Of a stretch of DNA of 48,987 nt, positions 26,914 through 36,120 are shown one piece after another (the first letter of the stretch is position 1; every line of letters begins with the position of its first letter). The position numbers were made by a program, and so were the translations under genes. Under the pieces are notes generated by a model. That model worked only from the letters and a program-made list of their open reading frames with translations. It was not told the DNA's origin and did no database searches. This DNA is from Deltaproteobacteria bacterium (GTDB lineage Bacteria > Desulfobacterota > JAFDED01), in assembly GCA_019310535.1 (NCBI GenBank), contig JAFDED010000038.1:1-48987 (forward strand). Direction: 5' to 3'.

Positions 26914-27909
26914 ATGTCTCAACTGATAACTTTTCGAGAGGCCATTCGCCAGGCGCTTTTTGAGGAAATGGCACGAGACGACAGGGTCTTCATGATGGGC
27001 GAGGATATCGGCCTGTTTGGTGGAGCACGCGGGGTAACCAAGGGGTTGTTGGACAGATTCGGGGAGGAACGAGTAAGGGATACACCTCTTTCTGAAACTG
27101 CCATTATCGGCGGCGGGGTGGGCGCCGCCATGAGCGGTTTGCGTCCTGTCTGCGAGCTGATGCTCATGGGCTTCATATCCGTCTGCTTCGATGAGATTCA
27201 CAATCTTGCAGGCAAATGGACGTTTCGCTTCAGTTCATCTGACCCCCTGAAGATTCCTCTGGTGATCCGTGGGCCTTTTGGCATAGAAAATTTTGGCGTC
27301 GAACCCCACTCCCAGTCCCCAGAGGCCCTATTCATTCACTCTCCAGGCATTAAGATCGCTATTCCTTCCACACCTCATGATGCCAAAGGTCTGCTGAAAA
27401 CGGCTATCAGGGATGACGGCCCTGTACTATTCTTCGAGCATTCACACCTGTATGATTATCAGGGTCCCGTGCCCGTTGATGAGTATACTGTACTCTTTGG
27501 GCAGGCGGATATTCGGCGGGAAGGCCGGGATGTGACCCTCATAGCGCACTCACTCATGCTTCACAGGGCCTTGGATGCCGCCGCTTTGCTGGAGCAGAAG
27601 CACATTGAGGCTGAAGTGATTGATTTACGAACACTGGTGCCCCTCGACAAAGAAACCATATTCCGGTCTATCCGCAATACCGGGAGAGTGGTCATAATCC
27701 AGGAGTCGTACAAGCGTGGTGGTTATGCTTCCGAAATTGCAGCGGTGATCTCGGAGGAGATATTCCATGAACTTAAAGCTCCAATCGTTCGGATCGGTGC
27801 CCCGAATCTTCCTATTCCTTACAGCCCTGACCTGATCAAGCTCTATCGTCCCGACGCCGCCACTATTGCTTCAGTTGTTGAAAAAGTCATCCATGGACAA
27901 GCTTTCTGA
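26914..27909 (+). CDS. Orphan 2-oxoacid dehydrogenase E1 component, beta subunit
   Basis: 331 residues of the PdhB/AcoB/BkdB type (transketolase-like pyrimidine-binding domain, then the C-terminal transketolase domain). Landmarks are FMMGEDIGLFGGARGVTKGL, DTPLSETAIIGGGVGAA with the ThDP-activating Glu, and the C-terminal DLRTLVPLDKETI and QESYKRGGYASEIA. The start is the ATG at 26914 with AGAAGGA upstream. An E1 beta subunit works only with E1 alpha and E2/E3, none of which is adjacent: the flanks are gene scraps. Either the alpha subunit is encoded elsewhere or the complex has been lost. Acetoin, pyruvate and branched-chain oxo acids are all possible substrates. Confidence 0.9.
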   Translation: MSQLITFREAIRQALFEEMARDDRVFMMGEDIGLFGGARGVTKGLLDRFGEERVRDTPLSETAIIGGGVGAAMSGLRPVCELMLMGFISVCFDEIHNLAGKWTFRFSSSDPLKIPLVIRGPFGIENFGVEPHSQSPEALFIHSPGIKIAIPSTPHDAKGLLKTAIRDDGPVLFFEHSHLYDYQGPVPVDEYTVLFGQADIRREGRDVTLIAHSLMLHRALDAAALLEQKHIEAEVIDLRTLVPLDKETIFRSIRNTGRVVIIQESYKRGGYASEIAAVISEEIFHELKAPIVRIGAPNLPIPYSPDLIKLYRPDAATIASVVEKVIHGQAF

Positions 27910-27940
27910 AAATCTTCCGAAGTGAGAGGCGAGGCAATTC

Positions 27941-28054
27941 ATGATTCGAATGGGAATTATTGGAGCCGGGGGAATGGCCGCGCGCCATGCCCAGAGCCTC
28001 CGGAATATAGAAGGAGTGAGGTTTACGGCAGCAGTGATGTTGAATTGCAAATAG
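27941..28054 (+). pseudogene. N-terminal scrap of a Gfo/Idh/MocA-type oxidoreductase
   Basis: From an ATG with GAGGCGAGG upstream the frame reads MIRMGIIGAGGMAARHAQSL and stops at 28054 after 37 codons. The GIIGAGGMA phosphate loop with following helix is the NAD-binding start of this family. Sequence to 28173 continues in another frame (NLFGQFGGRLSARAYEMIFS), not the expected continuation, so the gene is truncated and joined to something else. Confidence 0.55.
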
Positions 28055-28173
28055 CGGTGAACCTGTTCGGACAATTCGGCGGTAGACTTTCAGCCAGGGC
28101 CTATGAAATGATTTTCAGTGCCCGGGAAGCCGGAGGATGCGCGAAGAGCTCCGGAGTCGGCATCAGCCGCTAA

Positions 28174-28438
28174 ACAATCTATTCACACCGGCCGGCGTAT
28201 TGATAACGCGAAAGCCTAAAGCGATAAATTCCCTTAATTCAATGGTATTTTGGACGCAGCCCATATCACAGTCCTGATACATTTTCTAACGTAATGATAA
28301 AAGCTGGTTCTCACAAGACTATGGTAATTCTCTTGATGACGCAATCACAGTGAAAAAGACATAGATTTACGAAGGCGTTTCAAGAACTTATGGAGCCAAA
28401 AAAAGAAAGATCGGCTATGCTTTGGAGGTGACACTCTG
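28174..28438. other. Leader region of the acyl-CoA synthetase gene
   Basis: 265 bp without a supported gene. A short frame, MEPKKERSAMLWR-stop, begins at 28391 and ends just before the next start; it could be chance. GGAGGTGA at 28425-28432 is the Shine-Dalgarno of the following gene. Confidence 0.4.
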
Positions 28439-29995
28439 ATGAAAATCAGAGATTACAGAACCTATAAAGAGGCTAAAGAGCATTTCAACTGGAATCAAAT
28501 CTGGGACGTCTTCGATGGGAATCGAGAGCGATTCAATATAGCCTATGAATGCATAGACAGGCATGTCGGGAAGGGGACTGCCGTCAGAATTAAATTCGAC
28601 GACGGGCATGTTGAGACTTATAGCTTCGCTGAGATATCTCGCTTGAGTTCCCAGTTCGCTAACGCCCTCGAGAAATCGGGCATCCGTTTCGGAGATAGAG
28701 TCGCTATAATGCTGGATCCTTGCTGGGAGTTCTATGTCAGCCTTTTCGGGACTCTCAAGAGAGGGGCGATCGCCGTTCCCTGTTTCCCCCTTTTTGGGCA
28801 TGAGGCAATCCAGTATCGAATAAAGGACTCCGGGGCAAAGCACTTCATCACCACCAAGGAAAGAGTCTCTTTGCTCGGCGACCTCACTGTTGACCGCGTC
28901 CTCACCACTGGTTCCGAGTTCACGAAATGGATTGAAAAGGAAGAAGAGAAATATTCACTCGATAGGGAGACAACGGCCAAGGATGTTGCCGTTTTTCAGT
29001 ATACAAGCGGTGCGACCAGCAAGTTCCCGGAGGCCATCAAACACTTCCACAGGAGTGTGGCTACCCTTATGCCGACGGTGCTTTTCGGAATCGGCTTGAG
29101 GGAAGGAGATAGTTATTTTTGCCCTTCTTCGCCGGCTTGGGGCCATGGGATGTGGTACGGCACCATGGCCCCTCTTGCTCTGGGAATCGCCGCAGGTGCC
29201 TACTCGGGTCAATTCAACGAAGAGAGGCTATTCGAAGCCCTGGAAGAATTTGAAATCAATAACATCAGCGCCGCTCCCACCGTTTTCCGGAGACTAAAGA
29301 ATTCCGGGCTGGCAGATCAATACAACCTCAAAATCCACAAGATAAGCTTCACGGGAGAGCCAATGGACACGGAGACCTTTCACTATTTGAGGGAAAAATT
29401 TGGCGCCTCGCCTTGCAGCCTCTACGGCTCCACAGAGGTTGGGGTCATCATCCTCAATTATGGGGGATTTTCGGACTGGGAGGTCAAACCAGGATCGATG
29501 GGAAAGCCTATGCTCGGGCTGAACATCCAGCTCATCGATGACAAGGGCGAGCAGGTTCCTCAGGGGGCGATCGGTGAAATCGCCATGAAACGTCATGATC
29601 AGTGGTTTCGCGTCAAGGATGCCGCTCACATCGACGAAGATGGATACTATTGGCATAAGGGACGGGTCGATGATATCATTATCTCCTCGGGTTGGACAAT
29701 CAGCTCGTCCGAAGTGGAGGACACACTCTTGAAGCACAGGGAGGTCGAAGACGCGGCCGTGATAGGAATACCGGATAAAGAGCGCGGGGAAATCATAAAG
29801 GCCTTCATAAAGGCTCTCCATCCCGGCCCTTGGCTCGAACAGGAGTTGAAGAATTTCGTCAAGGAGCGTCTCGGCAAGCACGAATATCCGAGGGTCATCG
29901 AATTCATCGATGCCATCCCAAAAACCCCCGGCGGAAAGACCAATAGAAAGGAGCTCAAGCTGAGAGCCATTCAGCCCACCGAAAAGGAGAAATAG
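28439..29995 (+). CDS. Acyl-CoA synthetase (AMP-forming), unusual P-loop
   Basis: 518 residues of the ANL adenylating superfamily, nearest in layout to medium-chain/acetate-type synthetases. It would convert a carboxylate, ATP and CoA to acyl-CoA. Motif A3 reads YTSGATSKFPEAIKHFH: the usual Thr-Gly-x-Pro-Lys-Gly is changed, with Lys-Gly replaced by Glu-Ala. A5 YGSTEVG, A7/A8 (GRVDDIIISSGWTISSSEVE) and the catalytic Lys of A10 (PKTPGGKTNRKEL) are intact. GGAGGTGA precedes the ATG. A MaoC-like gene follows after only 3 bp, so the two are almost surely cotranscribed and may act on the same acyl-CoA. Confidence 0.9.
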   Translation: MKIRDYRTYKEAKEHFNWNQIWDVFDGNRERFNIAYECIDRHVGKGTAVRIKFDDGHVETYSFAEISRLSSQFANALEKSGIRFGDRVAIMLDPCWEFYVSLFGTLKRGAIAVPCFPLFGHEAIQYRIKDSGAKHFITTKERVSLLGDLTVDRVLTTGSEFTKWIEKEEEKYSLDRETTAKDVAVFQYTSGATSKFPEAIKHFHRSVATLMPTVLFGIGLREGDSYFCPSSPAWGHGMWYGTMAPLALGIAAGAYSGQFNEERLFEALEEFEINNISAAPTVFRRLKNSGLADQYNLKIHKISFTGEPMDTETFHYLREKFGASPCSLYGSTEVGVIILNYGGFSDWEVKPGSMGKPMLGLNIQLIDDKGEQVPQGAIGEIAMKRHDQWFRVKDAAHIDEDGYYWHKGRVDDIIISSGWTISSSEVEDTLLKHREVEDAAVIGIPDKERGEIIKAFIKALHPGPWLEQELKNFVKERLGKHEYPRVIEFIDAIPKTPGGKTNRKELKLRAIQPTEKEK

Positions 29996-29998
29996 GTC

Positions 29999-31183
29999 AT
30001 GAGCACCGAAAAAGAAGAATTCATTGCACCTTTGTCCGAAGGCCTGATCAATGAGGATTCCCTGGCCAAATTCAGGGAGCGGATAGGAATGAAGCTGAGG
30101 ATTAACAACATCTTCAACCAGAATGTCACGGAGGAGGCCCTCAGGAACTATGCGGCCGGCATCGGAGATCCAAATCCCCTCTGGACTGACAAGGAGTATG
30201 CTGCTAATACCCCATATGGGACCCTTGTTGCTCAGCCCAATTGGCTTTACAGCGTCTTTCCCACATGGGTCCTTCAAGGTCTTCCCGGTATCCATGCATA
30301 TCATTCGGGAAATGACTGGGAGTTTTACAAGCCTATTCTCCTCCACGACCGCATTACACCAGAATGCGAATTCACGGGTTTCGATATCAAGGAGAGCAAG
30401 TTCGCTGGAAAGTTCGTGATGGAGTATCAGCGCTCCACCTTTTACAACCAGAGGGGAGAACTAGTAGCGAAGACCGATCTCTGGTTAGTACGGGCAGAGC
30501 GGAGTGCCTCCAGAAAGACCCAGAAATACGGGAAATTGCAGCTTCCACACCCCTGGACCGAGGAAGAACTCCTGAAGGTAGAGCACGACTGTCTGGCCGA
30601 GGAGGTTCGGGGAAACAACCCGCGTTACTGGGAAGATGTTCAGGAGGGAGAAGAGCTCAAGCCGGTGGTCAAGGGGCCGATCGGAATCACTGATATCGTG
30701 GCTTATTGCATGGGCGCCAACCCCGTTGGCCTCATGGCCCATCATCTTTCCCTCAGGCAGTACCGGAAGCATCCTGCCTGGGCTTTCAGGGATCCTTTCA
30801 CCTGCGCCATGGAACCGGTCTATGCAGTGCATTACAACAAAGCGGTCGCCAATGCCCTCGGCCTTCCATTCCCTTACGATGTCGGGGCTCAGAGGCAGAG
30901 TTGGGGCATCCAACTAATCAGCAACTGGATGGGCGATGAGGGCTGGATGAAAAAACACTATGCCGAGTATCGGAAGTTCGTATACCTCTCCGATGCAATC
31001 TACCTGAAAGGGAAGGTGACCGGAAAATACATCGACGAAAACGGAGAACATTGCGTTGATATCGATACATGGGCCGAAAATCAGCGAGGCGAGACGGACG
31101 TCATGCCCGGCCACTGCACCGTCATTCTCCCTTCAAGAGAAAAGGGAACGGGTCCACTGGATTCAAGGCTTCCTAAAAGGTAA
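29999..31183 (+). CDS. Double-hotdog MaoC-like hydratase/dehydratase
   Basis: 394 residues, apparently two hotdog domains in tandem (residues about 30-170 and 195-385). The first carries GIGDPNPLWTDKEYAANTPY, the hydratase-2 motif in which the catalytic Asp is kept but the following His is Trp, a change seen in FAS1-type MaoC N-domains. The second domain lacks an obvious D-x-N-P-x-H. A CoA-thioester hydratase or dehydratase role is likely, but catalysis is uncertain. It begins 3 bp after the acyl-CoA synthetase stop. It has no signal or membrane segment. Confidence 0.8.
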   Translation: MSTEKEEFIAPLSEGLINEDSLAKFRERIGMKLRINNIFNQNVTEEALRNYAAGIGDPNPLWTDKEYAANTPYGTLVAQPNWLYSVFPTWVLQGLPGIHAYHSGNDWEFYKPILLHDRITPECEFTGFDIKESKFAGKFVMEYQRSTFYNQRGELVAKTDLWLVRAERSASRKTQKYGKLQLPHPWTEEELLKVEHDCLAEEVRGNNPRYWEDVQEGEELKPVVKGPIGITDIVAYCMGANPVGLMAHHLSLRQYRKHPAWAFRDPFTCAMEPVYAVHYNKAVANALGLPFPYDVGAQRQSWGIQLISNWMGDEGWMKKHYAEYRKFVYLSDAIYLKGKVTGKYIDENGEHCVDIDTWAENQRGETDVMPGHCTVILPSREKGTGPLDSRLPKR

Positions 31184-31286
31184 GCTATCCCTCTCTCAGG
31201 CCGATGAGTTCGCATCTCTTTGAAGGACAGGCCGTTATGCTGTATGCACCCGATGAAAATATTTTTACCAGGATTACAGGATTATT

Positions 31287-31318
31287 GTAAGGGCGGGTTT
31301 GAAATCCTCTCCTACGAC
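31287..31318. repeat. REP-like element, copy 2 (degenerate)
   Basis: GTAAGGGCGGGTTTG with the end CCTCTCCTACGAC resembles 5471-5499. The right arm has drifted, so pairing is poor. It lies between the MaoC-like gene and the next acyl-CoA synthetase. Confidence 0.45.
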
Positions 31319-31397
31319 ATCTTTTTTCTCCTGTTATTCTTTCAAAAATTCAATTGCGGAGAGAATCGGCGCTGAGTTCAATTACAAAGGGAACTCC

Positions 31398-32939
31398 ATG
31401 GATAGAAATTTTGGAGAGATGATCGAAAGAAATGCCGGAATAAGGCCCGATAAGGTGGCAGTGAAATGTAAAGGCCTCAGCCTGACCTTCGAGGATTTAA
31501 ACAATCGCACGAATCGACTCTCCAATTCCCTGCTCAAGATGGGTCTTGGAAAGGGTGATCGCGTTGCTGTTCTGTCAAGGAATTGCTCTCAGTACGTCGA
31601 GCTATACTGGGCAATCGCAAAAGCCGGCTTAATTATCGTCCCTATAAACTTTCGACTGATCGGAAAGGAGATATCCTTTCTTGTGAACGATTCTGGAGCA
31701 AAAGCTTTTGTTTCAGGTAAGGAATTCGTCTCCGGAGTTGAGTCGGTTCGAGGAGAAATGCCCGTTCTGACCCATTTGATCGTAATAGGCCCCCCATCGG
31801 GGGATTGGATGAGCTATGACGAGCTCATTCAGATGGGGGGAGAAGACCTTCCTCCATCGATTGTCCGCGTTGAAGATGTCCTCTGTATCATGTATACGAG
31901 TGGCACTACCAGCTTTCCCAAGGGAGCTGTCATCACCCACGGAAACTGGCTGGCTTCTGCGCGGTACCATTGCGGTGCCTTCAATATTGGAGAGGGGGAT
32001 ACATGCCTGATAGTAAACCCCCTGTTTCACGTCGCTGCAACTTGGCCCCTGTACTCTCATTTTTACATAGGGGGCTCGGTGGTCCTTCTCCCTTCGTTCG
32101 ATTTAGAGGAGGTCCTCAGCACACTGGATAAGGAGAAGATTACAACCTTCAACACGGTCCCAACGATCATCAATGAGCTCCTTCAGTCTCCCACGATCAG
32201 GGAATTTGATTTCAGGCACCTGAAGTGGATCGGATATGGCGGCTCCACAATGCCCCTTGACGTTCTTGGAGCGGCGGTGGAAATATTTGGAAACAAATTT
32301 TTCCATGTCTATGGCCTTACGGAAAGCAACGGTGCGGTAACACGGCTTCCTCCGGAAGATCATCTAAGGAAAGATGCATCGGGGAACTTATCGAAGATTC
32401 GGTCCTGCGGTCGGGCCATTGATCCTATAGGTGTGAGGATTGTGGATGAGTCGGGGAGGGATAAAAAACCCCATGAAATTGGAGAGATAGTCGTCAAAGG
32501 AGATTGTGTCATCAACGAATACCGGGGGCTTCCTGAGGTGACCGCCCAAACCATTCAGCACGGATGGCTAAGGACAGGGGACCTTGGCACCATTGATGAG
32601 GAAGGCTATTTCTACGTAGTCGACCGGAAGAAAGATATTATCATCAGCGGGGGTGAAAACATCTCTTCACGGGAAGTTGAAGACGTAATCCATCGTCATC
32701 CGGGTGTTTTGGAAGCCGCAGTAATCGGGGTTACCCACCCAAAGTGGGGGGAGGCGGTCAAGGCCGTCATCGTAAAAAAGAAAGGTTGTGAAGTCATAAG
32801 AGAGGAGATAGAGAATCTTTGCAGAAAAAATTTAGCCGGCTTCAAGTGTCCCAAATCCATCGATTTCGTCGATTCACTGCCCAAAAGCTCCACAGGAAAG
32901 ATATTGAAAAGGGAGATTCGTAAACATCTGGGCTTATAG
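31398..32939 (+). CDS. Acyl-CoA synthetase (AMP-forming), second copy
   Basis: 513 residues from the ATG at 31398 (AAAGGGA upstream; the open frame extends to 31299 without support). Canonical ANL motifs: A3 YTSGTTSFPKGAVITHGN, A5 YGLTES, A7 GWLRTGDLG, A8 DRKKDIIISGGENISSREVE and A10 PKSSTGKILKRE with the catalytic Lys. This is the common long/medium-chain or aromatic acid:CoA ligase type; the carboxylate is not predictable. It is transcribed toward the aconitase X genes, ending 61 bp from the convergent small subunit. It is intact, in contrast to the A3 change in the other synthetase. Confidence 0.92.
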   Translation: MDRNFGEMIERNAGIRPDKVAVKCKGLSLTFEDLNNRTNRLSNSLLKMGLGKGDRVAVLSRNCSQYVELYWAIAKAGLIIVPINFRLIGKEISFLVNDSGAKAFVSGKEFVSGVESVRGEMPVLTHLIVIGPPSGDWMSYDELIQMGGEDLPPSIVRVEDVLCIMYTSGTTSFPKGAVITHGNWLASARYHCGAFNIGEGDTCLIVNPLFHVAATWPLYSHFYIGGSVVLLPSFDLEEVLSTLDKEKITTFNTVPTIINELLQSPTIREFDFRHLKWIGYGGSTMPLDVLGAAVEIFGNKFFHVYGLTESNGAVTRLPPEDHLRKDASGNLSKIRSCGRAIDPIGVRIVDESGRDKKPHEIGEIVVKGDCVINEYRGLPEVTAQTIQHGWLRTGDLGTIDEEGYFYVVDRKKDIIISGGENISSREVEDVIHRHPGVLEAAVIGVTHPKWGEAVKAVIVKKKGCEVIREEIENLCRKNLAGFKCPKSIDFVDSLPKSSTGKILKREIRKHLGL

Positions 32940-33000
32940 AATCAGACCGGCAGTATCCGCCTTTTCACATGGTCTCGGGGCTTCCGTCATGAACCGACCG

Positions 33001-33435
33001 CTATTCCCGCTCACCTTTCTCTCCGGAGCAGACCTCAACCTCTAACGTTCCCTCATCGGCATTGACTCTTACATAATCTCCCGTTTTAATGCGTTCCAGG
33101 GGGTTCTCCTCCAGGCAGTGGACGAGGGGAATCCCGGCCATTACTGCTCCGATAGCGATGATAGCTTCAGAATGGAGATTGATCATGGCCACAGGGGCAT
33201 TTCCTCTTTTTGACATCGCGAAGATGGTATAGGGGCCGGCTGTGCTGCCCTTACCACGTGGAAAGACAAGGACTTTTCCGGTGATCCTCTTCCCATAGAG
33301 ATCATGCTGTTTGTCCACGACAATGCCGGTATCGGGATCAACGCCGCCAAGGAAACTCAGCGGCTCCTTGCTCACGAGGGCCTCACCCTCTCCCGCGCCG
33401 CCCATCACCTTTCGGCCTTTTATCATGAATTTCAT
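33001..33435 (-). CDS. Aconitase X small (swivel) subunit
   Basis: 144 residues matching the DUF126/AcnX swivel domain: GEALVSKEPLSFLGGVDPDT at the start, VLVFPRGKGSTAGPYTIFAM and the GIPLVHCLEENPLERIKTGD end. In the family this domain closes over the substrate bound by the large subunit. It is 3 bp downstream of the large-subunit gene. The arrangement as two proteins is that of archaeal phosphomevalonate dehydratase and of some bacterial hydroxyproline dehydratases. Confidence 0.9.
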   Translation of the reverse strand: MKFMIKGRKVMGGAGEGEALVSKEPLSFLGGVDPDTGIVVDKQHDLYGKRITGKVLVFPRGKGSTAGPYTIFAMSKRGNAPVAMINLHSEAIIAIGAVMAGIPLVHCLEENPLERIKTGDYVRVNADEGTLEVEVCSGEKGERE

Positions 33436-33438
33436 GGT

Positions 33439-34686
33439 CTAATCCTTCCATCTGCCCGTCAAGGCGGCCTCCAGGCACTTTTGAGTATCTCCAAAACGGA
33501 CATCGACCTTGCATGCCCCTGGTATAAAGAAAGCTCCACGCGCCGTATCAGTGGCCACTGTTTTGACTCCTGGAACGTGATGAAAGGGGGCTCCAGGAGC
33601 CACACAGAGCTCTGTGGCAACCACTGCTCCGCTCTTTTCGAGCGATTCCACGAGGCCCATCCGCTCTGCGATGAGCTTGATCTGGGCCGATGTGGCTACC
33701 CAGAGCCTCACCGCCGGATGTACCTTTTTCCCCTCCATATACTCCGCGATTTTCCGGAGCTTGGCCATGGTCACATGAGGGCAGCCCAAGGCCACGAGAT
33801 CGATGTGATCATTCCATGTGGTGTTCAGAAGCTCATATCCCCTTTGTATCCCCTTCGGTCCCACGAGCGTCTCTTCCTCGGGCTGCAAGCCACCAAATGC
33901 TGCTTCCTTCGTTGCAGCCTCCGGGGTGATGCCCACCAGATGACACATCCCAACGGAACCACCCGTTGGCATCGGTGCTATGAACGCACGAATCGTTTCT
34001 TGGTCCAGACGTTCGGGAAGACCGACCACTACCGGCGTACGATCCCCGGCCTGACGACCGATGAAATATCCCAGGGCCGACCAGTCTCCTTCGGATAACT
34101 CTTCGAATTTCAGGCCGGAAATCCTCACAAGGAGCTTTCCATACCGATTCTCCGTGATATGGAGCCCATACTCTGGAGTCACTCCGGTGAGGGACGCAGC
34201 CAAGGCCGAAGGCGATCCCTCTCGGTTTCCTCTCGCCCCGAAGACGGAGTTGACGAACGTAGCACCTGCCGATCCTCCCCATGAGAAATGCTCGCCAAAA
34301 AGAGGCACATTTCCCGACATATAAGCCAAACAGGTCCCTATGGGGTAGACCCCCATCTTCCGGTAGCATTCATCCATTTTCTTTTGATTTTCGACAAGGT
34401 CTTCAGGGATGCCCATCTTCTCGTATTGGATCAGATCCGCGGAGCCAGGATTATAGGTCGTAAAGACGCGGCAGTAAGCGCCTCCTGAGAGCAGATCCTG
34501 TAGCCACTCGATGGCTTCTGCACCCCCGATAGTGTAACTTCTGCCCCCGAGGTGCGCGCTGCTGATGGGCACCATTCGGGGGACATCGTAGATTTCCCCC
34601 AGTGCCATAAGCATGCTCATGGCCTGCTGGGTCGCCCTTCCATACTCCCCATCGAGCATCTTCTTCTCTTCATCGTTCAGAAACAT
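33439..34686 (-). CDS. Aconitase X catalytic (large) subunit
   Basis: 415 residues of the DUF521/AcnX family, Fe-S dehydratases. Three cysteines at the expected places for cluster ligands are Cys 119 (YPIGTCLAYM), Cys 302 (ALGCPHVT) and Cys 361 (TELCVAPG). Other blocks are FGEHFSWGGSAGATFVNSVF and GARGNREGSPSALAASLTG. Characterised members dehydrate cis-3-hydroxy-L-proline or mevalonate 5-phosphate; neither substrate is indicated here. It lies directly downstream of a complete DctPQM-type TRAP transporter on the same strand, which suggests that the imported organic acid, or a product of it, is dehydrated by this enzyme. Confidence 0.9.
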   Translation of the reverse strand: MFLNDEEKKMLDGEYGRATQQAMSMLMALGEIYDVPRMVPISSAHLGGRSYTIGGAEAIEWLQDLLSGGAYCRVFTTYNPGSADLIQYEKMGIPEDLVENQKKMDECYRKMGVYPIGTCLAYMSGNVPLFGEHFSWGGSAGATFVNSVFGARGNREGSPSALAASLTGVTPEYGLHITENRYGKLLVRISGLKFEELSEGDWSALGYFIGRQAGDRTPVVVGLPERLDQETIRAFIAPMPTGGSVGMCHLVGITPEAATKEAAFGGLQPEEETLVGPKGIQRGYELLNTTWNDHIDLVALGCPHVTMAKLRKIAEYMEGKKVHPAVRLWVATSAQIKLIAERMGLVESLEKSGAVVATELCVAPGAPFHHVPGVKTVATDTARGAFFIPGACKVDVRFGDTQKCLEAALTGRWKD

Positions 34687-34803
34687 GATCTATCCTGACT
34701 CCATGCGGTGCTTATCAGGAGCTTTATCCTCTTTCAAAGTGAGCCCTTTTAATCCGATTGCAGTGCAAGGGCAAGGAAAAAATTGCTGAAATTAATCCCT
34801 CTA

Positions 34804-36108
34804 TCATTTGTTCATGGTGGCGGGAAGGAAAGTGACGATCTGTGGAAATATGACCAAAAGTGCCACGGTAAGAATGTCCATAATGAGAAATGGCAAAATG
34901 CCGACGAAGATTTCCTCAAGAGGTATATCCGGGGCCACGCTTCTTACGACATAAACGTTCAGGCCCACGGGCGGGGTGATCAGACATATCTCGCACATCT
35001 TCACCAGAATGATGCCGAACCAGATAGGGTCGAACCCGAGGCCGATGATGGCGGGAAAGACGATGGGGAGGGTCAGCATCATCATGCCAATGGCATCCAG
35101 AAACATGCCCAGAAATATATATACCATAAGGATAGCAACGAGAACAAAATATCGGTTTACCGGTAATGCAAGGACCGTCTCGGTAAACATACTGGGAAGT
35201 CCTGTAAGCGCCAGAAAGCGAACAAAGATGAGTACCCCAACGATAATGGCGAAGACCATGATAGTCGTCTTCCCCGTCTCCAGAAGTGATTCCTTCAATC
35301 TGGCCCAGGTCAGCCTCCTCAGACCCAGAGCCATGAGGAACGCACCGAATGCTCCGGCGCCTCCCGCTTCTGTGGGAGTGAAGGCGCCGGAATAGATTCC
35401 TCCTAAGATGAGGAGGATGAGCAGCAGTATACCCGATGTCCCCCTGAGCGAGATGAGCTTCCTCTTTAAGGAAACAGGGGGCATTGGTCTACCAAGGGCC
35501 GGGTTCCTCTTGACGCGGAAGTAGATCATGGCGGCGTAAATGATGGCCGACACAATGCCTGGAATGAAGCCTGCTACCAGAAGTTTCCCTATCGACTGTT
35601 CGGTGATGATGCCGTATATAACGAGGATGACACTGGGGGGGATGAGGGATGCAAGGGTTCCGCCAGCCGCAACCACTCCGGCTGCAAGCTTGCGGTCATA
35701 GCCATACTCCCTCATCTCCGGGATGGCGACCTTTCCCATCACCGCCGCCGAAGCAGTACTCGCCCCTGAGCAGGCAGCAAACCCCGCACATCCGAGGACA
35801 GAGGCGATGGCCAGCCCGCCGGGCAGGTGGCCGACCCACTGCCGAGCTGTCCAGAAGATGTCGCGCGTGAGGCCCGCGTAGAAAGCAAAATAACCCATGA
35901 TAATGAACAGGGGGATGACGCTGAGGCTATAATGCGCGACAATGCCGTGAGGAAGAAAGCCCATGACGCCCGATGCCGCCGCCCAGTTCTTGAGAATATA
36001 GATCCCGCCAAAACCGACGAGAGCGGTGGCAAAGGCGATTCTCATGCCCAGAACCACGAGGACGAAGATGGCTGACAGCCCCAGATATCCCATTGTCATT
36101 GGTTCCAT
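34804..36108 (-). CDS. dctM: TRAP transporter large permease (DctM-type)
   Basis: 434 residues, about 12 hydrophobic segments, from the ATG at 36108. Typical motifs: ACSGASTASAAVMGKVAIPE (the conserved GASTAS near the first re-entrant loop) and FTPTEAGGAGAFGAFLMA. It carries sodium-driven uptake of an organic acid delivered by the periplasmic receptor. It is 12 bp after dctQ and 117 bp before the aconitase X large subunit. Confidence 0.93.
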   Translation of the reverse strand: MEPMTMGYLGLSAIFVLVVLGMRIAFATALVGFGGIYILKNWAAASGVMGFLPHGIVAHYSLSVIPLFIIMGYFAFYAGLTRDIFWTARQWVGHLPGGLAIASVLGCAGFAACSGASTASAAVMGKVAIPEMREYGYDRKLAAGVVAAGGTLASLIPPSVILVIYGIITEQSIGKLLVAGFIPGIVSAIIYAAMIYFRVKRNPALGRPMPPVSLKRKLISLRGTSGILLLILLILGGIYSGAFTPTEAGGAGAFGAFLMALGLRRLTWARLKESLLETGKTTIMVFAIIVGVLIFVRFLALTGLPSMFTETVLALPVNRYFVLVAILMVYIFLGMFLDAIGMMMLTLPIVFPAIIGLGFDPIWFGIILVKMCEICLITPPVGLNVYVVRSVAPDIPLEEIFVGILPFLIMDILTVALLVIFPQIVTFLPATMNK

Positions 36109-36120
36109 GTTCGCCCCGCA

